Source: Plicaturopsis crispa FD-325 SS-3 (Eukaryota > Basidiomycota > Agaricomycetes > Amylocorticiales > Amylocorticiaceae). From it: a stretch of DNA of 64,000 nucleotides. Location: assembly GCA_000827205.1 (NCBI GenBank), contig KN832557.1, positions 8,493 through 72,492 on the forward strand, read 5' to 3'. This document shows positions 12,130 through 24,254 of this stretch, in pieces. The notes beneath the pieces are model-generated. The model had not been told where the DNA came from, did not search any database, and saw only the letters and a program-made list of their open reading frames with translations. Position 1 is the first letter of the stretch. The number at the start of each line of letters is the position of its first letter. Position numbers and translations under genes: made by a program.

Positions 12130-12683
12130 GGTAGAATGTGCAATGTGCGCTAGGCGGAATATATGTGTGTGTGTGTGCACAGTAGATAGGTTGAATACGA
12201 TGCAGGAATGTCGAAGGAGAGAGTGTACGGCGAGGAGGAATTAGGGAGCGGAGGTGGCGGCGGCGGGGGGATGGTAGAGGTTCGGGAGCAAGAGCGTATG
12301 AAGCGGAGTCGAAACTATAATGGAATCAACGAATGTTTCCCTCCACGCGACTTTCATTTGGCACGCTTGTGGCGTCGTCGTGACTCGCGCTTTCGCCTGC
12401 GTTTTCTTTCCCACAAAAACAAAGCAGAAATCGCACAAACAAATCTGAGGCAGATACCATTCTTCAGCCATCTGGCACAAATATTACGACCAAGATATTG
12501 GAAAGAATGGTAAGGTAACGTCTGTAAAGGTAGACCGACGAGAGACTATCAATACAAAGTCCAGGAGGGTATAGCTATGCAAGCAGAATGATTGTCCTCT
12601 CCGTAAAAATGTATGAGTGTGAACTTTGGATCCGCGATAGATGATAGCAGCGAAAACCACGAGAACACAGTAGGAGCATTCCC
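12130..12683. other. Intergenic, microsatellites
   Basis: This is the upstream region of the small gene on its left and the 3' flank of the secreted protein gene on its right. It holds a short TG/GT tract near 12163-12178 and a G-rich run (GGTGGCGGCGGCGGGGGGAT) at 12255-12274. I see no gene. Confidence 0.5.
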
Positions 12684-14226
12684 TCAGAGAGAGAATGCTA
12701 ACATGCTCAATCCAACCGCAGCGGACAGGACAGAGCCAACAACTCCGATGGACATCGCACCGTTAGCGGCTTGTGCGCCCGTCGAGCTCTTCGATCCCGA
12801 CGCACTGCCAGTTGCGGTAGAGTTCGCGCTGCCAGTCTGCACTGCGCTGTTGCTAGGGCTGCTGGTGCTGGAGGGCGGTGCGGCGGCAAGCAGGGGGCCC
12901 ACGGACGACCACGACGCGGCCTTGTTAGCGTTAGAATCGTTCTGGTTGTACGGGAGGTAGGAGACGGCGCCAGTGCTGTCAAGTTGGACAATGGAGGTTA
13001 TGCCGCCGAAGTAAGTGGCCTTGGAGTCCTTGGACGTGGGTCCCGCGAGAGCCTGGGTGGAGTTGTTCTGCGACAAGGGGCGTCAGCTCAAAGGCAAGTA
13101 CAAACAGGGTCCATATTTACCTCAACGTTGACGACGTAGGTCGCAGAGGCATCGTCGGGGACGAAAACAAACTCTTGTTGAACCTATCGACTATCTGTCA
13201 GACACTATGTAAATGTAAACAACAAGTCATACTTACGCCCTGCGTCTGGAACAGCGATGTCGTTTGTCCGTGGGTCGCTGGCATGTTTCCACCGCCAGAA
13301 ATAGGGTACGACTGCGCTTCAGGCTGGAAGAAGGAGACTGCACGATATACGTCAGCTGAGCATTCACTCCGACATCTAAACGATCAAGAAATACGCACAG
13401 TGGATGACGAAGATGTCCGCGCTACCAGCATCGACACCGGGAACGTCGAGGAAGTGGATATGGTTCTGCGCCAAAGCCATGACAGGGCTGTAATCCTTGC
13501 CGTAGGGAGTGCTCTCGACGTCGGTCCACTGCAACGCAGTGTCGCCCGCCTTCGTGAGGCTGGCCATGTCCAGGGAGAAGAGCTCGCCGTGAGAAAGCGC
13601 GTCTGCGTAAACCCATCAGTAAATCCAGAGACAATGTACGCGCAGTTCCCACGCACAGAAGACGTTCGTGTCGTGGTCGAGGATAGCGTCAAAGGAGGAG
13701 GGGTCGAAGCTGCCCGCCGTAACGGACTGCGTAGACCATGATTTGGAGCCCGCGTCGAAGATGTACACGCTCGACGGGTTTTTGGAATCAGCGCCCAGTA
13801 CGTAGATGGCATTGAAGAACTGCAAGATTGTCAGGGATGCACTCCTTGGCAATTCCCATGCAAAACACATACCTGGGCAAGATAGCAGGTCGTGTTGCTG
13901 CCATCGAAGGGTCTATAGCGAGAGACGTCAGTGCTGCACTGTATATCAAGCGCCCGTCACGGTGACTTACGGTCGGCCGGATGCGGTGACGTCCGTCGCC
14001 TTAGTGCCTATGATATGCCGTGAATGAGCATACTCGGTACTACTCGACATTCTAAACGTCTATACGCACTGCTCGACCAGGTGTCCTGAGTGCCCGCATT
14101 GTAGTCCTTGCCGTTGAATCCGAAACCATAGAGGTTCATGTTAACGTCAAAGGCGACACATGGCGACGCGGCGGCAAACTTGGCGAGGGAAAGGGTTAAA
14201 AGAGAGACGAGGGTGAGTAGGGCCAT
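12684..14226 (-). CDS. Secreted GPI-anchored, kelch-like protein
   Basis: The ATG at 14226 starts a clear signal peptide (MALLTLVSLLTLSLAKFAAA, then SPCVAFD). The mature region has beta-propeller-like repeats: FDVNMNLYGFGFNGKDYN, FFNAIYVLGADSKNPSSVY, FDAGSKSWSTQSV and FDAILDHDTNVFYALSHGEL. The tail is a Ser/Thr/Asn/Ala-rich linker followed by a hydrophobic end (GAMSIGVVGSVLSAAVGLSM, ending FSL), the classic GPI-attachment layout. It is predicted to reach the cell wall or outer plasma membrane. At least six short introns are present. No copper-binding or catalytic residues of galactose oxidase are seen, so an enzymatic role is not supported. It resembles widespread uncharacterised agaricomycete surface proteins. 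The 364 bp upstream separate it from the membrane-protein gene in the same orientation. Confidence 0.72.
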
Positions 14227-14590
14227 TGTGAACCAGACAACGTTATGTGCGGGGAGGCGTCAAAGAGACGAAGAACGAGTAGCTTGGGAAAGGAAGAGAA
14301 AATGAAGAAATTTGTGTAATTTATGGAGTTGGGGGCTGACGTGAAAGAAGGGAAGGTTATTTTTGGAGAAGCTATCAATTTCAATCAATATTTAGTGGTC
14401 GTGAACGTTCGTATTTTTGTCGTGATATATACAAGTGGGCACTATGCAGGGTATAGACTATGTACGGGATAAATATATGCTGGAACGAAAGCCTCCTCAT
14501 AAATAGGAAAACAACAGAAAAAAAAAACGAAGACGAAAGCGAGGAGCATTCGACAGCCATTAGACCCGTAACACAGCTCTACACACCGCT

Positions 14591-17460
14591 CTATACAGCC
14601 CCGGCAGGGGCTTGCCTGGAGAACCTCTTGCTTCCAGGCATACTCATGCGCCTGCTGCCCCCCGGGCTAGTCGGATTCAGCCCCAGCAGCCCCAAGAACG
14701 TCGCGCGCTTCGGGTCCGGACTCGCCGCCGTCTCGTACCCCTCCTCGCCCTCCATGATGATCTTCATCGTATGCGGGTCGATCCTGAACTTCTTATCTCG
14801 CAGGGCCTGGATGATGTCCTCCGTAGTCTGGCGTCCTGCGAGAATGTTGCCAATGTTCGTCTGCGCGCCAATGGACACCGCCGAGGCGATCGTGCCCGGC
14901 TGGTGATTGAGCACAAGGTCGCGTCTGTCCGTACGGTGGAAGAGATGAAGAATGGTGCCGAAGAAGGCGAGCATAAGCATGGCGGTAACGAGGAGGTGCA
15001 CAGCGACATCACTATCAGGCGTGGTCAGCATGCGGCCCCAATGAACGCAAAACAGATAGCTCACCTCAGCCACAATCGCTTTCGGACCGTCTTGACTTCC
15101 ACGGACATGGGCTCGCTCGCAGGGAGGAAATATACCGATCTGGCGATGAGCTTGAGGTACGTGGTCTGCAGTCAAGAGTTATCAGCAGTGTCTCGCAGCA
15201 CTTATGCCAAACACTCACGTAGACTTGCGTTGATAACTGCACGAATTTGTTGGTGGTAAAGGCTGCAGCCAGCCCAGCCGGGCTGGATTCTGCTGCCTGG
15301 AAGATTGCAGCAGGCATCTGCAATTGCGTAGCATTTTCTCTGTTCAATGTAAACCTATCCGGGTTGGTAAGGTTGAAGCCAATGCCGTTATACGCCCGTC
15401 CATTCAACGGGGCGCCAGTCACATTGCCCGCGAGGCTCGAAAAGTTGGACGAGCCCACTTGGAACGGCCTGAGCTCGTTCACCGACGTAAGGTTACCGCT
15501 CGCGAGGTCGACAGTCACGCTAACGTCGAACAGCGATATCTTGGGTGTGCAGAAGGCGACCGAATGGCTGGCACTGGGGAGATATGTGAAGAACCAGAAT
15601 ACGACTGGGCTGAACTGATCAGGTGTGATCGTGTTTCCGCATTGATTGAGGATCGAGGTGCCTAAGACAGGGCATAAGCATCCGAACAGCGCCTACTTGG
15701 AAGAGGAACAGCTTACCAAAGAGGTTCTCGGTGCTTTTGTCAACCTCCCAGGTGAAAGTGCATCCATTGAACGTCGCGTTGTTAGTCCAGCCCTGCCCAT
15801 CTGCATGCTGCGTCATGGTTGTCTATGATGGTTCAATAACATTAGTTGGAACGCTCTGAAAGAAGGAAGAAAACAACATGCCTGGTCAGCCGGCTCGCAG
15901 CCAGGCTCGCTCTTGACGGCCGTCGTGTTGGCAAATACAGTACCATTTGTCGCGACATCAGTCGGCAGCTATCCATCACGAGTAATCAGCTATGCCCCAA
16001 AGCGAGCAATTCGTATATGATTACCTGGAATTCACCAATAGTGTAGGTGTCGTGGATAAAGTCGGGGTCACCTATGTCGTAAAGTACGGAGGCAGAAGCA
16101 TACCCCGCTGCGCTCAAAAACGCTGCACGAAAGCATTAGTAGGGAGTTGGGGGCACCGATAAGAAACTCACCAGTCAAGTCTTGGAACTGAGCGTTCTGG
16201 TTAAGTCCGATGAGCTGTAAATTGTTGACCTGGACGTCTACGAAGACATTATATAAGTGTATGATTCCCGAAAACAGGGATTGCCTTACTGGGCACGGGG
16301 ATGTAAGTGTCTCTAACGCTAAAGACCGCTGCCGCCAAAGGCTGGAATGTCAGGGACACTAGGACCATTAGCGTGGCAAGAGCGACTAGGTAATGCTTGT
16401 TCCTTGTAGCGTTCGTCCAGACGAGGAAATTACTAGGGAGCGCGTCAGTAGAGAATTTGTCTCTAGGTCACAACGCTAATTCACACCTGGTGCGGGTGTA
16501 GTCGAGCAGTAAGCTACGATGTGGTGGGGAATCTCCGTGGACAAGGTCGACATAGGGCTTTCGGTAGTCATATGAGCGACCGAAAAATGAGATGTGTGCA
16601 TCGAAAAACGCACCTGCATCTTCTTGATCTCGATATCGGTCCATGTCCATAACGCGACGATGACCATAGCCACAGCAACGGGAGGTAAGGTCTATATATT
16701 CATCGTAAGCTTAGCAGGTAATATTTTAGCCTGGAGGACTGACATAAACGTAGTGCATCCAGCCTTGCTCGGAGGTGAAGAATCCAGTTGGCCATCCTGT
16801 TGAGGGTCAGTTAATTTGTAGGTCACAGCGATAAGGGTGAACATACCTTGATTTTTGTTGCTGAAATGAAGAGCGACCTCCAAAGCGATAGCGCCGCCGA
16901 CCATAAAGACTACCAGTGTCACCCAGAACCAAGTTCTCAAGGGCACGGGTACCCAACCCTTTTCTATCTTATGCTTGTTATCTAAAGAGCAGACTATGTT
17001 AGGCGCGGGGTCAGACCTGGCCGTTATTCTAGTTACGTACCTGGAGGTATGTCGTTCCATGGCTTCTCTTTAGCCTCCTGAGATGGGTACGATGCGAACT
17101 GGACATGCTCTGCCGACGGACTGTCCAGGAGTCTTGCGTTAGGTGATGTCGGAGGCGTTTGGTAATTGCGAGAGTTTGGGGTCGCTGGCTGAGCAGCCTG
17201 AAGGTAGAATCAGCCTTGCGCATTCGCAAAATCGGACAAGCATTCAGGCGTACAGATCCGTAGGGAAGGGAAGGAATCGTGCCCTGTGGCGGCATAGCGC
17301 CCGGGGGTAAACCGCCACTCTCCGCTTTTGTAGCACGTTCACGCAAGGAACTGCTAGAGCTTGATGATCCTGCCTTGTCGTACGATTCACCCTCAGCGCG
17401 AGAGCTGAAGGTATTGTCGGCTGCCCCCTGGTCGCTGCTGGTCCTTGGCGAGTGCGCCAT
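14591..17460 (-). CDS. Multi-spanning membrane protein, DUF3433-like
   Basis: The ATG at 17460 begins MAHSPRTSSDQGAADNTFSS, a long Ser/Pro-rich cytosolic N-terminus. Hydrophobic segments follow. The first is TWFWVTLVVFMVGGAIALEV near 16900, preceded by EKGWVPVPLR. The second is PPVAVAMVIVALWTWTDIEI, the third HYLVALATLMVLVSLTFQPL near 16350. A later one is VHLLVTAMLMLAFFGTILHL near 14960. Between the third and the last is an extracellular or lumenal region rich in Asn/Thr with candidate N-glycosylation sites (SNFSSLAGNVTGAP). The C-terminal tail is basic and ends SRQAPAGAV. This order (disordered N-terminus, WVP-LR box, spaced membrane spans) resembles fungal DUF3433 proteins, whose function is unknown. 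More than ten short introns were inferred by eye. Confidence 0.65.
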
Positions 17461-18462
17461 TTTGTCCTGCGCGTCCGAGTGGGGGATAGAGCTGTAGCGC
17501 GCGCGTGAAGCCGTGATGAAGAAGCGCTGTATAACAGTAAGAAAAAGCGCTCGACGCCGTAGAAAATGGCTGTATACCTTGGGCAAGTATTAGGAGACAA
17601 CAAAAAGCACGACGGCGATCATGTCTGAGCTGCAGCCTTATACATACGCTGCAAGTGACCGTTCCTCGTTCTCAGCACGCGTCGCAACAAGATTCATCGC
17701 CCATTTCTGGCCTCGGCATCTCGTGCCGAAGTCCTCGCACTGCACGTTCTCCGCCAGAACTTATCCTCATCTTTTCCTTGTCTTTTCCTCTGCTTTGTTT
17801 CGAAATTCGTGGCCTACACATGCTGTTCGCTGTATTCTCTCATTCCCTTTTTCGTATCGGCCGCCATAGACGCAGCTATCGATGGGGGCATGTATACGTA
17901 CTTGATCAAAATCAATCAGTATTACAGCCTCGAGCTCGACGGGCGTCACGGCGTCGATAGCACTGCGCGCTGAGCAGTGATTAGCGCCCCACCCAAGCCC
18001 CACCGCCTTCAGAGCCTGTTCAGAGCTTCGCAAGTATCTACCGATTTCTCAGGTTACGGTCTACGGTCGCGCAAGTAGAACTGGCCGGATACTTCAACTT
18101 CTCAACCCTTTCTGGTCGTCGACGAGGTACTTAAACTCGAGTTGCACGGTAGCGGGTCGTGTTCAAAAAGTGCCTGTTGGTCCTCGGACGTCCAGGGCGG
18201 ATATCAACTTGTAAACATTGTAAACAGGAGGCGAGCATTTGCCATATAGTCGACCGCCTTGTTACTCCGTGGGGCAGTATATTTTACATGCTCCAAACGC
18301 CCTCAAGGTGCGTTGTATTGTACATTACATGATCCACATTGCCCCGGAGGCCATGACGTGTTACTGCTCACAAGAATTTCAGCTTTCGTTGACGATGTGT
18401 GCGGTCACTTCCTTACCGGTATCTAGACCCAGACGAGTCGCGCCATAAACTGCGGACTTCGA
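17461..18462. other. Intergenic, no supported gene
   Basis: About 1 kb between the start of the membrane-protein gene and the 3' end of the GMC gene. A plus-strand open frame from 17621 (MSELQPYTYAASDRSSFS) has no recognisable domain and no credible continuation. Nothing else is recognised. Confidence 0.45.
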
Positions 18463-21400
18463 CTATATCTTCCCCTTGATGATGTCTGCCGCCTGCTCCG
18501 CGATGGTATAGGCGGTAGCTGTGGAGAGTCATCGGTACCACACCATTGAAGTTTTATACAGTACTTACCCAGACTATGAGACGCGAAATGTATAGGGACC
18601 TATAATCCACCTCTATCAGCAACCTGGCGTAGTCTTTCCGAGAGTTGAAATGCTTACAATGCTGAGGTCGACGACGCGAATGTTCGATGTCCCGTAGACC
18701 TTCATTCAAAATACACATCAGTGAATGCGACGTTGCGAAAGGCGGGCGTTGCTTACCTTCAATTTGGGGTCCACTACGCCGCCCTTATCCCGAGGCAGCA
18801 TCGAAAGCGTGCCAGCAGAGTCTAAGGTACCTCAGTACCATGGTGAGCGTGTATAGACATCAATACGCACGATAAGTAGAGCTCATGTATTTCTTTATAT
18901 GATCTAACGTGGTCGCATCAGATATTGGTGTCAAGGATACATGCCTAAAGAAAAAGCGATACTCACCACCAATCTCCTCATCGGTGACGATGTCTGATCC
19001 GGGATTAAGCTCCTTGACTGAAGAGCCGAGGAGTTCCTTGAGAGGTGAGTTGTGGGGAATCTCCCTCGCGAACTTGACCGTCTCGATGAAGTTCTGTAAA
19101 TCTACAAGTGGACTCGTCAGAGTTTCATACATGTGAAGTACCTCAGCAGCCTTACCAATGTCCTCCTCGAAATAATGCGGGTCGAAGGCAGGATGAACTT
19201 TCGGGTCTGTCGACGTTATGTGCTACGGCACGCTCAGCATTGAAGGTCACAGCGGTAAAACCTTAAATGTACTCACGACGCTGCCCCTGGAGAATGGATG
19301 GTTCGTGGCGGAAAGGATCGAGAGGTATCGTTTGCCCTGAACAGGCGGGTCTACCCACGGCGTCAGTCGAATATCCTCCGTAGTCAAGGATACGTTTATG
19401 AAACTCACTTCGGACGGTCAGTAGGCCCGGGTACGAGATCACCTCGGGTCCAGGAGCGCCCCTTTCAAGGCGCTCAATCAGGATCTTGTATTGGTCCAAG
19501 ACACCCGGCGGATACGAGTCTCCGTTCTTCTTCACCTTCTCCCGGATGCCCTCGAGCAGCTCGTCAGCGCGGGGAGAGTAGGCTTTGAGAGGGTTGAACG
19601 AGAAGATTGTGATGCCCATGTTGTATGCTCCTTGCCCGGTCGGACTGCTTCCTGTTAGCTTCAAATGCTACTACGAAGCAAACAAAAGACCTACTGGAGT
19701 TCTAGGTGCCGTTTCTGAGATTCAGGATCCCGCAGGAGGTCAAATGTCTCCCCGGGTACATCGTCCGGTATTTCTATGTAGATGCAGTAAGAAATGAACA
19801 AACAATTCGACATGGGTTGACCAAGCATACCGAACGAGGATCCGATGAAATTGTGCTCTTGGAGGTTCTCCCCGACTCTGTCAAGCTCAAGCTTGACAGG
19901 AATGCCTAGCGGCTCTAAAACATCGCGCCGACCTATTCCGCTGAGCTCCAGGATCTGCGGAGACTTGAGCGCGCTACAAAGCAAACGTTATGTCAGTCAG
20001 CTTTATTATATGTATTATGGAAAAAATAGACTGAAACACGTACCCTGCAGAAAGAATGGCCTCCTTTCGCACATGGACGACGTGCGTCCTGTCGCCATGA
20101 GAGAACTCGACGCCTGTCGCGATCAAAAGGCCGGTTTTCGGGTCAGTCTCCGTGACAAGCTTGTGCGTATACGCGCCGACCAGGACGCTGAGGTTCTGGC
20201 GGTCGGCATTGGGGGCGTAATAAGCCTATACAGAGGAATTAAGTAGTGCTGTACGTGACTTCACTTCATTTGCTAACGTACCGTGGCAGAGTATGTCCGC
20301 TTAAATGTCTTGGGGTCGATTGTGTTGGGCACGAAGAACGTCCCGTGTGGCTGGCCATCGCAATGAGCACAACGATACTTATCTGGCAGATCGAAGTACA
20401 TACGTTTCCGCCATATGGATCCGGTGCAGAAGGGATCCCCAAATTTTCCAACGTCTTGTGTGGTGTCAGCTTGGGCCACATCTAGATATCGGGAAGTGAT
20501 TGATGCTAACCTGCTTCAGCTTGAGCTCGATATCGAGTATCACGCTGGGCGGCGTCAATGGCAGCACCCCCTCTGTGCCAATAGTCCACCTGTCGTAATT
20601 GTGGCCGTTCTTGGCCTGAAACTCTTTACTGGGCTGCACAAACCTGAGGCCAAATGAGCGCTCAGTACACGTATACTTACCGCGAGGTAAAGCTTACTTC
20701 TCAGTCTTCTGCGAGTACTTAAGATAGTTGGCCCAGTTCCATCCGGGGTTGCCTAATTTCTCCCAGTCTAGCGCGATCCTGGGATGAGATCTGTGAATCA
20801 AAAGGAGCTGAAGGAGGACGCGCACCATCGATATCTTCCGCGGGGGGTTTCGTCCAGCACAAAAAATTGAGGGCCGAGGTGCCTCCCAAACCTTTGCCGC
20901 TACGACCGTGACCGCGTCAGCTTTCGAATAGCAAGTCCCTCTGAAAATCATACCGGTTCCAGCCATATTCCATGTCATTGGCGCATTTTTGAGGTGTCTG
21001 GAACGCGAACAACCTTTAAGCTTCCGTCGCACCATAGCTAACGCAGCGTGTAAATACCGTTTTGAAGCCCCAGTCGTACAGGTCCTGGCCGAAATTCTTT
21101 CCGTATTCGCCCAAACGAGCTACCCAGAATGGCATCAGTCCGGCGCCAACTTCCTACAGAAAACCACGCGAAGTAGCTACTTACTCGTGTTGGGATCGTC
21201 AATATTATTTTTACCCGCCTCGAGCACCAAAACGCTTGTCGCGGGGTCCTCGGACAGTCTCGCAGCCAGCGTTAGCCCCGCCGTCTGTAAACACGCGTCA
21301 GCGTCACATCTATTCGAGTCGTAGCTCTGCACGGTACGCACTCCTCCACCTAGAATATCGACGACGCGTCCGTCAGCGTGCAGCTCTCGAAACGTGACAC

Positions 21401-21472
21401 AGTGGTCGACGGCGCACCTGCAATGACATAGTCGAAGGTCTTGTCCGCAACGTTCTCAATAGAGGCGCTCAT
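18463..21472 (-). CDS. GMC oxidoreductase (aryl-alcohol/alcohol oxidase type)
   Basis: FAD-dependent glucose-methanol-choline family enzyme, expected to oxidise alcohols and make hydrogen peroxide. The start at 21472 gives MSASIENVADKTFDYVIAG with no signal peptide, so it is probably intracellular. The FAD Rossmann motif GGGTAG is split over three exons. Exon 1 is 21418-21472, exon 2 is only 8 nt (21342-21349), and exon 3 begins at 21284. AGLTLAARLSEDPATSVLVL follows. Further landmarks are ALNFLCWTKPP, WEKLGNPGWNW, EAILSAGALKSPQILELSGI and GENLQEHNFIGSSFG. The active-site region reads SSTYHSAGTLSMLPRDKGG and GTSNIRVVDLS, then VPIHFASHSLATAYTIAEQ, ending DIIKGKI. The His of STYH is split by a 49-bp intron. 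Very intron-rich. A decayed related fragment lies about 1 kb upstream. Confidence 0.88.
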
Positions 21473-22469
21473 ACTGTCTTAAGAACACAAGCTGAAAAGA
21501 GGGATAAGATGGTAGCAGCTCGATAGTGTTACTCGAAAACACGCACCTGTATATAGGTTCTGATGAGATCCATCGGAAGGCCCGAACCTTCGCAGCGTGC
21601 CCACAAGAAGACACTTCTTACAGCATTTCCCAGAACCCTCTGATCCTTAATGGCGTGTTACCAAGGTCTGATAGAATGTTTTTCGAGGATTTACGCGAGT
21701 GTCTGTAAGTAGATGACCGGTCACCACAGACGCAGGATTGAATGACGGAATGATCCGCACAGTTAGTAGTATACAGCTCACCGGGAGACAAGTTTGCCGA
21801 GCATGAGTGCAGAATGAGGACAGTGTAAGGGCAGCGCCTAGATACCGCTGTCATCAAATGGCGTCGAGGAAGAACTTGGAAGAACACCACTCAACGCCGC
21901 ATGCCAACGTTGATCCGTTCCCGCGATCTGGACAGGCCCAATGCCCTTATTACCCGGTAATTCGAGGCTCGCTTGACGCTAGCGCTATTTCATTAAGCAG
22001 GATAACTTCGCATCTGAAGAGATGAGAACAATCAGTAGGGTACTCGTGTGGTCAAAATACTCGGGCAGGCTGGACGCTTGTGAAATTGATGGGGTCAGCT
22101 CTGAACTTCATAGACGAAAAGCAAAGTATGGTTTTATGTTATGGGCCGCCGTATATGTGTCGAATTCAAACACGCCGAGAATGAGTGACAGCTTCGAAAT
22201 GTCTGATAGTACACGAAGGGGGCACATGCAGCCCAAGCGATTGATAATCATGAACCCACATCCTACGCCAGGTCAGTAGGTATGTAAATACTGTTGAGAA
22301 AGACGTTATTGCTCACCTTGAAAATGCATTACACAGATAAACAAGGATCTACATGACACACCTATAATACGCTATTCCCTCCGACCAGGGATCAAGATTA
22401 ATACGCTCCGCACATACAGACTGTCGTGTGGCACATACTCCCAAATGATTCCGTCGACCGTCGGGGGTG
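21473..22469. other. Intergenic, 5' flank of GMC gene
   Basis: I find no supported gene. A minus-strand open frame at 21618-21890 has no recognisable domain. Given the GMC fragment just to the right, part of this stretch may be decayed 3' flank of a former tandem copy, but similarity could not be demonstrated by eye. Confidence 0.4.
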
Positions 22470-22640
22470 ATCTTGTCGTCGGGCTCTATACCTTTGATAA
22501 TGTCTGCTGCTCCGCAATGGTGTATGCGGTGGCTGTCGAGACAAGCCCTGCATGTCACTGCATGTCACCTATACATATATGTCAATGCTTAAAAACGGTG
22601 TGAGACGCAACATGTATGGGAACCTGGAAAACGCGGCCAT
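22470..22640 (-). pseudogene. GMC oxidoreductase C-terminal fragment
   Basis: Two short blocks, in the right order and strand, match the last two exons of the intact GMC gene. About 22594-22623 encodes VPIHVASHTV (intact: VPIHFASHSL). About 22490-22541 encodes ATAYTIAEQ followed, after a 4-bp deletion that shifts the frame, by DIIKG. The intron between them is also in the corresponding place. Nothing recognisable of the rest of the enzyme remains, so this is a remnant of a tandem duplicate. Similarity may extend rightward to about 22960 but is too weak to assert. Confidence 0.7.
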
Positions 22641-23701
22641 CAACAGGCAGACTCCATACAGGGATTACGATGTTTACAATACCCAGCGGGTTATCTTCCT
22701 CGGCACAGTAAAGCCATGCGTCTGCGCCGACAAGAACAATACTACGAGAATTCCAAGTCAGTGAGATACGGTCTGTCTCGCTCGGTACTCGATAATAGCT
22801 TACCTAGTGGAGAAACAAACCCGAGACCTTGAGTCCGGTTTGTCAATGCAGAACCGTGCAGGATCGACGGTGAGACAGTGCACTAGCCGATGATAAGTCG
22901 ATGCTGTCGGTAGGGTTCCAGAACAAAATGAGGGGGGTCCAAAAGTACACGCGGGGCTATGAAAGTCGTGGATGTATGGCGTTTACTGGTGTCTCATCGA
23001 TAGACGGGGATGTAGTGGTATCAGAGTGTCAGGTCTCGAAGCGACTGCCACCGGGCGTACAACCGCGAGGGTTTATCGAGCACCTAAAGGGATTTGAGTA
23101 TGGCGTCCACCGGCGTGTGTGCGATGTGCCGAGGAAATGCATAGTAGCCGCGCTGCAGTATGCGCGCACCAGTGTTTCAAGTTGACTGTCTCTTGGCATC
23201 TTCCTGAGTTCCACACTGGGTAGATGCTCTGACTGCAGCGTACATACCTTTGCGCGATACCAAGGTGGCATGCAATGCATTAGGACGCCTTTAACGAGCT
23301 CATCACCCGACGAACAGTCCCGAGTTCAAGAATCAAGAGCACAAACGTCGTCGTCCAGCGAAACGAAAGCTTCCAGGTGACTCTCCAGCATATCACAAAG
23401 CAATGAGACCTGAGCAGGGCGTACGCATGAGTTATTCGAGGTCGTCGTCGAAGATATGCAGGAGAGCTGCGTCGCCGTCGAACTAAGTAGAAGAATGAAA
23501 GGACGCTGGATTTGCGGCACCAAACCCGAACCAAACCCTAATCTCAGTGTGCCCCTGATGACGTAACAATCCTTGTCACTGCGCAGTGCCGCAGCATTTT
23601 CCGACCCTTGTCCTGCCCTTGCCTCCTTGTTCACGACCTCCTCCTCGATTTTTGTTGAAATACCCCACGAACATACCCAGTAAACCCCTCAATACCGCAA
23701 T
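22641..23701. other. Intergenic, no supported gene
   Basis: This stretch lies between the GMC fragment and PMP3. Several open frames of 70-100 codons occur on both strands (for example 23326-23634 on the minus strand), but none shows a domain or clean exon structure. The part next to 23701 should hold the PMP3 promoter. Confidence 0.45.
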
Positions 23702-24254
23702 ATGGTCAAGACAACAGACGTCGTTCTCATTCTCGTGCGTTTCCGTAACTACGGTGTCCCTATTTTCCTCATCTAAATGCGAATATATTCGCAGGTAGCT
23801 ATCCTGTTCCCCCCCGCAGCGGCAGGATTCATCACCGGCTGCAGTTGTGACCTCCTCATCAACATCGTCCTGACTATGTGAGTTCTTTTCTCTGCGTGGA
23901 AGGGCGTCAATACTAACCCTATTTCCTCCACAGTCTTGGATACATCCCGGGACACATCGTGCGTGCCCCTGTTACCCCCCTTTCCATGCACACCACTGAC
24001 GTCCTTTCCTGACAGCACGCGTTCTGGTTGATCTACAAGAAGATGCAGGCCGAAGAGCGCTACGGCCAGGGCGGATTCCAATGTGCGTTTTCTTGTTGTC
24101 CACTTTCAGGTCTATGACATTTCTCTGACCTTTTAACTTAGACACTGGCAACGGCACGTACCAGCCCGTGAATCATGTCGGCCCTGGTGCCGGCGTGCCC
24201 AACTATGGCGCTGCTGGTGCCCCGAGCTACCCTGCCGCACCCTACAACGGATGA
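23702..24254 (+). CDS. PMP3: PMP3-family plasma membrane proteolipid
   Basis: A small hydrophobic protein of about 106 residues with two membrane spans. The family sits in the plasma membrane and affects membrane potential and salt tolerance. The start at 23702 gives MVKTTDVVLILVAILFPP. The family signature follows: AAAGFITGCSCDLLINIVLT, then LGYIPGHIHAFWLIYK. After it comes a hydrophilic tail, ERYGQGGFQYTGNGTYQPV, and a Gly/Ala/Pro-rich end (PSYPAAPYNG). Five exons are visible: the first is 23702-23734, the second starts at 23795, and one short exon encodes LGYIPGHI. The tail is longer than the roughly 55 residues of yeast Pmp3, as is common for fungal paralogues. Confidence 0.9.

Noticed and set aside
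14612-15259. Open frame of 215 codons on the plus strand
   Set aside because: Arg-rich antisense shadow of the C-terminal exons of the membrane-protein gene.
17621-17960. Plus-strand start of a possible extra gene
   Set aside because: The reading frames are short and Ser/Phe-rich, no domain is present and no exons could be joined.
18150-18180. GCACGGTAGCGGGTCGTG as a third Helitron end
   Set aside because: A short stem is possible, but it is not followed by CTRR and T.
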